From Thermoplasmata archaeon (GTDB lineage Archaea > Thermoplasmatota > E2 > DHVEG-1), in contig QMTJ01000097.1 of NCBI GenBank assembly GCA_003651045.1, positions 1-5,050 of the forward strand: a stretch of DNA of 5,050 bases. Reading direction: 5' to 3'. Each line of letters begins with the position of its first letter. The first letter of the stretch is position 1. This document shows, in pieces, positions 1-4,818 of this stretch. Under the pieces are notes generated by a model, which did not search any database, had not been told where the DNA came from, and was given only the letters and a program-made list of their open reading frames with translations. The position numbers and the translations under genes were made by a program.

Positions 1-87
1 AAGAAAAAACAAAATGTCTATGGCCGTTTTTACTTCAGGAAGTATAAAAAAAACAAGATGTATAAGGTTTTTAGTAAAACTAAATAA
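1..87 (+). CDS. Possible 3' end of an upstream gene (partial, uncertain)
   Basis: A reading frame is open from the window edge to a TAA at 85-87. It would give a 28-residue, very lysine-rich and aromatic tail containing the stretch YGRFYFRKYKKNKMYKVF. It stops just before the TATA-like box of the next gene, where an upstream gene would be expected to end. A second + frame is also open from base 2 to a TAA at 113-115, so the choice of frame is not secure, and A-rich DNA can give such frames by chance. No domain is recognisable. Confidence 0.25.
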   Translation, partial: KKKQNVYGRFYFRKYKKNKMYKVFSKTK

Positions 88-107
88 ACCCTCTCTACCT
101 TTTCAAG

Positions 108-116
108 TTTTATAAT
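108..116 (+). promoter_or_regulatory. TATA-like box upstream of the HD phosphohydrolase gene
   Basis: The sequence TTTATAATA resembles an archaeal TATA box. With the usual 25-27 nt spacing, transcription would start near 135-140, leaving a leader of about 25 nt before the ATG at 162. That leader contains GGTGGT (143-148) and AAGGTAA (149-155), both only weak matches to a Shine-Dalgarno sequence. The call rests on position and composition alone. Confidence 0.4.
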
Positions 117-123
117 AAAAAAA

Positions 124-145
124 ACCCCTGCAACTTATCAAGGGT
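124..145. promoter_or_regulatory. Imperfect inverted repeat at the predicted transcription start
   Basis: ACCCCTG (124-130) pairs with CAAGGGT (139-145) at six of seven positions, around an 8-nt loop or spacer. It lies between the TATA-like box and the ATG at 162, and its right arm overlaps the G-rich GGGTGG segment. It could be a repressor operator over the start site, or an RNA hairpin covering a weak ribosome binding site if transcription begins further upstream. It may also be chance. Confidence 0.3.
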
Positions 146-161
146 GGTAAGGTAAAGTTAT

Positions 162-1418
162 ATGTATACTGAGAGTAAGATTATACGTGATCCAATCCAT
201 GGTGATATAAAACTTGAGGGTTTATTCCTTGAGTTGATAGAAACCCCTGAGATACAGCGTCTATATAATATTAAACAACTTGGTTTAGCACATCTTGTTT
301 TCCCAGGAGCACATCATACACGACTAGAGCATTCCCTTGGGGCGTATTATATGGCTTCTCAAGCAGCTGATAAACTATATCTTGAAAAAGATGAAAAAAA
401 ACTTTTAGCCTGTGCTGCTTTGTTACATGATATAGGTCATGGTCCTTTTTCTCATACCCTTGAGTATATACTCCGTGACAGTCTCAATGTGGATCACGTG
501 GATTTAACTGAAAAACTTATTTTTGGTGAATATACCGTTTTTGATTCACATGAGAAAGAATTCATAGATTCACCTAGTGTTTTTGAGGTACTTGACAAAC
601 ATGGTATTGATAAAAAACAGGTTGCTGACGTTATACGAGGTAAAACAGATAGGAAACATTACCTTGGTCAACTTTTAAATGATTCTATTGATGTAGATCA
701 GCTTGATTATATCAGTAGAGACGCGTATTATACTGGTGTCGCTTATGGGATGATCGATGTAGAACGTTTTTTGCAGACTCTAGTGATTTATAACAATGAT
801 TTAGCAGTTAAACGAAAAGGCGTTGGTGTTGTTGAAAATGTTTTAATGGCTAGGACTCTTATGTACTCTTCCGTTTATTTCCATAAAACCATTAGAATCG
901 CTGAGTTGATGCTTTCAAAAGCTATTGAGTTAACAAAAGATGCTGAGCCTTTTGATTTTTTTAAAATGACAGATGCAGAGTTAATCAATGATTTAAAAAC
1001 AAAAAATGGTTTCCAACATGAAATCGCTATACGGTTAAAATATAGAAAACTGTTTAAACAAGCATATACAAAATCTAAATCGGATTTAGACAAACAGGAT
1101 GTAGAAATAATTAAAAAACTAGAAAATGTAAGACTTAGGAGAGAAAAAGAACAAGAGTTTGAAGAAACCCTTAATATCCCAAGGGGTCATATTATAATCG
1201 ATGTACCATATAAAGAGCTGCATCTCTCTGAACCACGTATCAGTCAAACTGATATTTCTATTGTTGATGGCGAAACTGTAAAAAAATTAGGTGATTACAC
1301 ACCTATTGCTAAAGCAATACAGATGCGGGAGATACCTGACTGGTTTATTATGATTGTGACAGATGAAAAATATAAAGATGTTGTATCAAAAGAGGCTGAA
1401 AAGATTTTGTTTAGTTAA
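162..1418 (+). CDS. HD-domain phosphohydrolase, SAMHD1/dGTPase-like
   Basis: This 418-residue soluble protein is a metal-dependent phosphohydrolase of the HD superfamily. Relatives of this type hydrolyse dNTPs to a deoxynucleoside and triphosphate, though many archaeal members have no tested substrate. The N-terminus has the family signature IRDPIHGDI (residues 8-16), followed by TPEIQRLYNIKQLG (28-41). The ligand set is visible: H57 in the TRLEHS motif, H89-D90 in LLHDIGHGPFSH, and D177 in the IDVDQLDYISRD segment (176-187). H93, H98 and probably H112 match further active-site histidines of SAMHD1. The HD core covers roughly residues 50-260. The rest is a charged, helical region with no motif I know. 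Length is normal for the family and nothing appears truncated. The ATG is chosen because the conserved IRDPIHG block begins only seven residues later. The substrate and any role in nucleotide pool control or antiviral defence are inference. No SAM domain is present. Confidence 0.9.
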   Translation: MYTESKIIRDPIHGDIKLEGLFLELIETPEIQRLYNIKQLGLAHLVFPGAHHTRLEHSLGAYYMASQAADKLYLEKDEKKLLACAALLHDIGHGPFSHTLEYILRDSLNVDHVDLTEKLIFGEYTVFDSHEKEFIDSPSVFEVLDKHGIDKKQVADVIRGKTDRKHYLGQLLNDSIDVDQLDYISRDAYYTGVAYGMIDVERFLQTLVIYNNDLAVKRKGVGVVENVLMARTLMYSSVYFHKTIRIAELMLSKAIELTKDAEPFDFFKMTDAELINDLKTKNGFQHEIAIRLKYRKLFKQAYTKSKSDLDKQDVEIIKKLENVRLRREKEQEFEETLNIPRGHIIIDVPYKELHLSEPRISQTDISIVDGETVKKLGDYTPIAKAIQMREIPDWFIMIVTDEKYKDVVSKEAEKILFS

Positions 1419-1439
1419 ACATGATAAAATAAGTTATAA

Positions 1440-1480
1440 TGAGGAGAGAATGGGGAAGATGAAGGTGGTGAGGAGAGAAT
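1440..1480 (+). repeat. 12-bp direct repeat in a purine-rich stretch
   Basis: TGAGGAGAGAAT occurs at 1440-1451 and again at 1469-1480, a period of 29 bp. The DNA between is nearly all purine on the + strand and G-rich, in contrast to its AT-rich surroundings. The second copy is preceded by AAGGTGGTG, which resembles the G-rich segment just upstream of the HD gene (141-152). Each copy looks like a strong Shine-Dalgarno core (GAGGAG), but only 15-18 codon frames follow. Confidence 0.6.
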
Positions 1481-1519
1481 TTTTTTATAAAAAAAACTCG
1501 TCTTAGGTCTCCCCCATTC
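1448..1519 (+). repeat. Inverted repeat GAATGGGG/CCCCATTC flanking a T-run
   Basis: GAATGGGG at 1448-1455 is exactly complementary to CCCCATTC at 1512-1519. After one mismatch, three more pairs extend the stem inward. The 56-nt loop includes the second direct-repeat copy and the T7 run. RNA from here could form a long-range stem, as a structured 3' end or small RNA. The stem is short relative to the loop, so folding is not assured. Confidence 0.35.
1480..1487 (+). terminator. T-run, probable terminator of the HD gene
   Basis: Seven consecutive T residues (1480-1486) lie 62 bases after the HD stop codon and follow a G/A-rich stretch. Archaeal RNA polymerase terminates at U-tracts without needing a strong hairpin, so this is a plausible 3' end for the HD transcript. 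No equally long T-run occurs earlier after the stop. Confidence 0.4.
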
Positions 1520-1622
1520 GTAAGATATATATCAAGATAGAGTATATAAATTTTATTATACAATATTCATTTATTGACGATTTTTCGTTATACTGATAGA
1601 TATTTCACATATATTATGGGTT

Positions 1623-1634
1623 TTTATATATAAA
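1623..1634 (+). promoter_or_regulatory. TATA-like box, best promoter candidate upstream of the first CrtC-like gene
   Basis: TTTATATATAAA is the strongest TATA-like string in the intergenic region. Its centre lies about 25 nt before the ATG at 1653, which opens an 18-codon frame, and about 107 nt before the ATG at 1735. A second candidate, TTTTATAAA around 1686-1694, would place the transcription start about 20 nt before 1735. The DNA is so AT-rich that either match could be fortuitous. Confidence 0.3.
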
Positions 1635-1734
1635 ATAAATTTTGGATTAAAAATGAGTATAGATGTTCTTTTTAGATATTTTATATTTTATAAAACGAAA
1701 GACTCTTAACAGCTGTATATGATAATAAAAATAG

Positions 1735-1902
1735 ATGAGAAACGACTCTGAAGAAATGTTTTTACCAGAAAAAACTTGTCTCATAGATGATACTTGACAT
1801 AGCTTGACTTATACTCCTTCAACAGAATGGTGGTATTTTGATGCAGTATTTGATAATAGTTACAATGTTCATGTAGGATCCGAGGTTTTTTCTATTTTTT
1901 AA
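1735..1902 (+). pseudogene. 5' part of the CrtC-like gene, interrupted by two in-frame stops
   Basis: Read in the frame of the downstream open frame (1906-2694), this stretch starts with ATG at 1735 and encodes the family's N-terminal EWWYFDAVFDN block (1825-1857). That block matches residues 33-43 of the intact paralogue at 3838-4809. The frame is broken by TGA at 1795-1797 and TAA at 1900-1902. The alignment to the paralogue crosses the TAA without any insertion or deletion: FDNSYNVHVG before it and LDIYNNGRLV after it match FDNGYSSHLG and IELYKDGELV. Thus two substitutions, not frameshifts, disrupt a gene that would otherwise encode 319 residues, close to the 323 of the paralogue. A TTG at 1804 could restart translation between the two stops. 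Genuine gene decay is the simplest explanation. Sequence error or programmed re-initiation are alternatives. Confidence 0.7.
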
Positions 1903-1905
1903 AAA

Positions 1906-2694
1906 ATGTTTCAACTAATTCGACTTGATATTTATAACAACGGACGATTGGTTTCTCATCAAAGAAAATTTATTTTATTTAAAAAAGTAAAGATTTCAAA
2001 TGAGAAACCATCTATAATTGTTTCTAACAAGAAGATTATAGATGGAGAAGAAACAAACAAAGGTCTTAGATACATTGTAGACGTGGCATTAGGAGATACT
2101 TATGCAAATTTGCAATTCAGAGGAACTAACAATGGGTTCAAAGGAAGAGTTCCGGGGAGTAACTGGGTTGTAATGCTTCCAAAAGTAGAAGTAACAGGTG
2201 AAATCAAGGTTAAAGAGAAAAAATTACTTGTTAAAGGTATAGGGTATCATGATCATAACTGGGGTATTACTCCCTGTACGATATTGAATAATTATGGATG
2301 GATCTGGGGGAAGCTGTACTCAAAAAATTATACGGTTATATGGGCTAAAGTATATAAAACAAGGGAGAAAGGTTTTCCATTAATGGTGGTGACACGTGAG
2401 AACCAAGATGGTTTTATAAATATTGAACCAAGAGATTTTAAAATAGATTTAAAAGGTGTTAGAAAACAGTACAAATATTATGGGTTACCTTCTGGTTTTA
2501 CAATAACAGCGGTTAAAAACTCTGATGTTTTTATAGACGTTGATGTAGATGTAGTAGATGTTCATTATTCAAATGTTTTGGGGGTTATAAAATATTGGAG
2601 GTATCATGTTAAGAACACTGGTGTAATAAGGTTAAATGGTTCTGAGGAATATATTAATAATGTTGATATAGCGGAATATTTAGTTTTAAAATAA
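1906..2694 (+). CDS. CrtC/AttH-like lipocalin-fold protein, N-terminally truncated open frame
   Basis: The open frame of 262 codons continues the broken frame upstream and covers most of a hydroxyneurosporene synthase (CrtC)-like protein. CrtC enzymes hydrate terminal double bonds of carotenoids; relatives such as AttH have no settled reaction. The diagnostic block VKGIGYHDHNW is at residues 109-119, followed by NYGWIWGK, VIWAKVY and, near the C-terminus, YWRYHVKNTG. All have counterparts in the paralogue at 3838-4809; overall identity is about one third by eye. There is no signal peptide or membrane segment. The N-terminal EWWYFD strand, conserved in the family, lies before the TAA and is missing from this product. 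The ATG at 1906 follows that TAA by three bases and has no Shine-Dalgarno sequence or convincing TATA box of its own. The frame may therefore be the remains of a pseudogene. Absence of any further stop or frameshift over 262 codons argues that inactivation is recent or that the piece is still made. Confidence 0.6.
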   Translation: MFQLIRLDIYNNGRLVSHQRKFILFKKVKISNEKPSIIVSNKKIIDGEETNKGLRYIVDVALGDTYANLQFRGTNNGFKGRVPGSNWVVMLPKVEVTGEIKVKEKKLLVKGIGYHDHNWGITPCTILNNYGWIWGKLYSKNYTVIWAKVYKTREKGFPLMVVTRENQDGFINIEPRDFKIDLKGVRKQYKYYGLPSGFTITAVKNSDVFIDVDVDVVDVHYSNVLGVIKYWRYHVKNTGVIRLNGSEEYINNVDIAEYLVLK

Positions 2695-2695
2695 G

Positions 2696-2702
2696 TTTTT
2701 TT
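2696..2702 (+). terminator. T-run directly after the first CrtC-like gene
   Basis: Seven T residues begin two bases after the TAA stop at 2692-2694. This is a typical archaeal U-tract terminator position. A second T-run (2727-2732) follows within 30 bases. Together with the TATA-like box before the next gene, this suggests the prenyltransferase gene can be transcribed separately. Confidence 0.4.
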
Positions 2703-2729
2703 AAAAGAAAAAATTTAAACCGATGGTTT

Positions 2730-2737
2730 TTTATATT
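2730..2737 (+). promoter_or_regulatory. TATA-like box for the UbiA prenyltransferase gene
   Basis: TTTATATT is centred about 26 nt before the ATG at 2759, the spacing expected for a leaderless archaeal transcript starting at or next to the start codon. No Shine-Dalgarno sequence precedes the ATG, which fits leaderless initiation. The surroundings are T-rich, so the box could be chance. Confidence 0.45.
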
Positions 2738-2758
2738 ATTTTTTGTTCTGAATAAAAT

Positions 2759-3769
2759 ATGCAGGTGAAAGAGTATCTAAAATTAGCTAGATCTTTTAAT
2801 TCGTTTTTAACTGGTGTTTCACCTGTGATGGGTGCTATTGCGATGGGTGTATCAGATTTAAGTCATCTAACTCTGTTGTTTTTAGTAGGTTTTTTTGGCC
2901 ATACTTATGGTTTTGTTATAAATGATATATTTGATTATGAAATAGATAAACACAATGAAGAGTTAAAAGATAGACCACTTATATCTGGAACAATCTCAAT
3001 GAAAAAAGCATGGTTGTTCGCGGTTTTCGCGGTTATAATGTCTTTTATGATAGCGGGGTATTTATCATATATTACGCAGAAATATTTCCCGCTTGTTATC
3101 CTGTTTTCATCTGCATTAACAATAACATTTTATGATAAAGTCAGTAAAAAACTACCGTTAATGGATATATTTGATAGTTTAGCGGTTTTTCTACTAATAC
3201 TGTATGGTGCTACAACAGTTACAAATAATTTATCAGATTTGACAACCCTTGCATGGATTGTATGTTTACTTGGTGCAATTCAAGTGTTTTTCATGCAGGT
3301 AGTACCTGGTGGTCTTAAAGATATAAAAAACGATTATGAAAAAGGAGCAAAAACAGTAGCAGTGAAAATGGGTGTTAGAGTAACAGAGGAAGGGTTACTA
3401 CAAGTGCCTCTTGGTTATAAAACACTTGCGTATTTAATTCAACTATTAGATATAGGATTTGTTTTCCTACCTTTTATAATCGTTTTTAAAGGTTTCTCAA
3501 GTTTTTATTATCTAATATGGGTTTTACTGGGTGTTATAGGTTTTCTAATGTTGTTTGTATCTCACAAGTTTTTAAATATGAAATACTTCGAAAGAGATAA
3601 AATGAGGAAACTACTTGGTAGTCATTTTTCAATTAATTTTGCATTAGTACCAGTTATGTTAATGGCTTTAAACCCTTGGACGATATTGATAGTGTTTTTC
3701 CCACCACTTGGTTTTATCCTATCAAACCTAGTTTTACATGGTACATTACTACAACCTAAAACAATGTAA
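2759..3769 (+). CDS. UbiA-family prenyltransferase
   Basis: This 336-residue integral membrane protein should transfer a polyprenyl group from its diphosphate to an acceptor. Both Asp-rich, Mg-diphosphate-binding motifs are present: N55-x3-D59-x3-D63 in NDIFDYEID, and D188-x3-D192 in DIKNDYEKGAKT. The conserved RPL-SG segment follows the first motif (residues 72-77). About nine hydrophobic helices can be drawn, roughly at 13-31, 36-54, 84-105, 110-124, 136-154, 161-182, 222-243, 249-268 and 290-325 (the last probably two). Length is normal. Archaeal relatives make the digeranylgeranylglyceryl phosphate of membrane lipids, elongate lycopene to C50 carotenoids, or prenylate quinones and haem. 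The sequence alone does not choose among them. It lies between two CrtC-like genes on the same strand, 64 bp after one and 68 bp before the other, which favours a specialised isoprenoid over core lipid synthesis. The ATG starts just before the first helix. Confidence 0.88.
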   Translation: MQVKEYLKLARSFNSFLTGVSPVMGAIAMGVSDLSHLTLLFLVGFFGHTYGFVINDIFDYEIDKHNEELKDRPLISGTISMKKAWLFAVFAVIMSFMIAGYLSYITQKYFPLVILFSSALTITFYDKVSKKLPLMDIFDSLAVFLLILYGATTVTNNLSDLTTLAWIVCLLGAIQVFFMQVVPGGLKDIKNDYEKGAKTVAVKMGVRVTEEGLLQVPLGYKTLAYLIQLLDIGFVFLPFIIVFKGFSSFYYLIWVLLGVIGFLMLFVSHKFLNMKYFERDKMRKLLGSHFSINFALVPVMLMALNPWTILIVFFPPLGFILSNLVLHGTLLQPKTM

Positions 3770-3837
3770 AAAAAAGAAGAAAAAAATGGAATGAGTAGAA
3801 AAACAAAAAAAAATTGTTACATCAAAAAAAACATACT

Positions 3838-4809
3838 ATGAGCGAAGAAAAACTTGTGAAATATACTCCACCTGCAGAAAGAATAACACCTAAGGATGAT
3901 GCGTTTCATGGGTCACCTAAACGTATCTCTGCGGAATGGTGGTATTTTGATGCAGTATTTGATAATGGGTATAGTAGTCATCTAGGTTTTAAAACTTTTT
4001 CAAAGGGTAAAATAGGTTTAGTTTCACCTATGATTGAACTCTATAAAGACGGTGAACTTGTTGTTCAAAAACAAAAAAAACATCTTTTTAAAAATTTCAG
4101 AACATCTAAGGAATACCCCATGGCAGAGGTTTCAGATAAACCAATTATCATGTTTGATAAAGAGCGATACAAAAAAACAGGTGAGTGGGTGTACAATTTT
4201 AATTTAGAAATCGATGAATGCTTGGTTGATTTAGATTTCATTGGGTTAACAGAAGGGTTTAAAATTGAAACAGAAAACGAGAGCTGGAGTGTCGCGTTAC
4301 CTAAAGCCAGTGTAAAAGGAGAGATACAAGTTAATGATGAAAAAATAAAAGTTAAAGGTATAGGGTATCACGATCACAACTGGAATTATTCACTATTAAC
4401 TGTTATGAACTATGGTATAGGCTGGTATTGGGGTAAGATTAGGAGTGAAACATTTAATATTGTATGGGCTAAAATCGTGAAATCTTCAAATCGATATGAG
4501 CTTATAGCTGTAGTTAACATAGACAATAATAGTTTCTACAATATCAACCCTGAAAACATTGTATTTAAAGTAGATGATTTCACTGGGCGTTATAGGAGAA
4601 AAATACCAACGAGTATATCCATTGAAATAAACGATGAAAACATTAAAGCAGATGTTAAAATGAAAGCAGATAAAATACATTTTGGTAAAGCACTAGTTGC
4701 ACCATATTGGCGGTATCATATGAAAACAGATGGTTTCATCTATGTCAATGGAGAAAAAGAAAACGTAGAAGGAATATGTATAACTGAATATTTAAAATTC
4801 AGTTTTTAA
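3838..4809 (+). CDS. CrtC/AttH-like lipocalin-fold protein (carotenoid 1,2-hydratase-like), intact
   Basis: This 323-residue protein belongs to the hydroxyneurosporene synthase-like (CrtC/AttH) group, built of two lipocalin-like beta barrels. Characterised CrtC enzymes add water to the terminal double bond of acyclic carotenoids. Visible landmarks are SAEWWYFDAVFDNGY at residues 31-45, VKGIGYHDHNW at 172-182, GWYWGK, IVWAKI, and YWRYHMKTDG near the C-terminus. The HDHNW block is the family hallmark and contains residues thought to be catalytic. No signal peptide or membrane span is seen, so it is probably cytoplasmic or membrane-associated. A TTG at 3814 would add eight residues, but ATG 3838 is preferred: the added stretch is a lysine-rich translation of A-rich DNA, and the paralogue's start at 1735 aligns with it within two residues. 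No TATA box is evident in the 68-bp gap after the UbiA gene, so co-transcription is likely. Substrate is unknown; reductases or isomerases with the same fold remain possible. Confidence 0.78.
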   Translation: MSEEKLVKYTPPAERITPKDDAFHGSPKRISAEWWYFDAVFDNGYSSHLGFKTFSKGKIGLVSPMIELYKDGELVVQKQKKHLFKNFRTSKEYPMAEVSDKPIIMFDKERYKKTGEWVYNFNLEIDECLVDLDFIGLTEGFKIETENESWSVALPKASVKGEIQVNDEKIKVKGIGYHDHNWNYSLLTVMNYGIGWYWGKIRSETFNIVWAKIVKSSNRYELIAVVNIDNNSFYNINPENIVFKVDDFTGRYRRKIPTSISIEINDENIKADVKMKADKIHFGKALVAPYWRYHMKTDGFIYVNGEKENVEGICITEYLKFSF

Positions 4810-4812
4810 AAA

Positions 4813-4818
4813 TTTTTT
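4813..4818. terminator. A/T tracts between convergent genes, possible bidirectional terminator
   Basis: Only seven bases separate the stop of the CrtC-like gene (4807-4809) from the stop of the minus-strand gene (4817-4819). The junction 4803-4818 is T5-A5-T6, nearly self-complementary, giving a U-tract in transcripts from either strand. The tracts overlap the stop codons of both genes. Confidence 0.4.

Larger units (their letters stand above)
1419..1734. other. Intergenic region without a convincing gene
   Basis: The first 100 bases are unusually purine-rich and hold repeats and a T-run, listed separately. From about 1521 on, the DNA is extremely AT-rich with several TATA-like strings, for example 1623-1634 and 1686-1694. 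Only very short reading frames occur, the longest noteworthy one being 18 codons from the ATG at 1653. An in-frame TAG at 1732-1734 closes off any upstream extension of the following CrtC-like gene. I see no tRNA or rRNA. Confidence 0.6.

Noticed and set aside
875..1093. Minus-strand open frame of 72 codons
   Set aside because: It lies wholly inside the HD phosphohydrolase gene, antisense to conserved protein sequence, and has no recognisable features.
1440..1480. CRISPR-like repeat
   Set aside because: There are only two copies of a 12-bp repeat with a 17-bp spacer and no cas genes.
1577..1588. Short hairpin ACGA-TTTT-TCGT
   Set aside because: A 4-bp stem in AT-rich DNA is expected by chance and has no T-run or gene boundary beside it.
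1709..1716. Palindrome ACAGCTGT upstream of the first CrtC-like gene
   Set aside because: It is only 8 bp, does not extend, and does not recur upstream of the other genes in the window, so an operator call is not supported.
1795..1797. TGA read as selenocysteine or another recoded codon
   Set aside because: The site is in a poorly conserved segment before EWWYFD, the paralogue has no Cys there, no SECIS-like hairpin was seen, and a TAA also interrupts the same gene while TAA is the normal stop for the other genes here.
3814..3837. TTG 3814 as the start of the intact CrtC-like protein
   Set aside because: It would add only MLHQKKHT from A-rich DNA, has no ribosome binding site, and the paralogue's ATG at 1735 aligns with ATG 3838.
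4486..4680. Minus-strand open frame of 64 codons
   Set aside because: It is antisense within the intact CrtC-like gene; its Ile/Tyr/Phe-rich translation is a by-product of AT-rich codons on the other strand.
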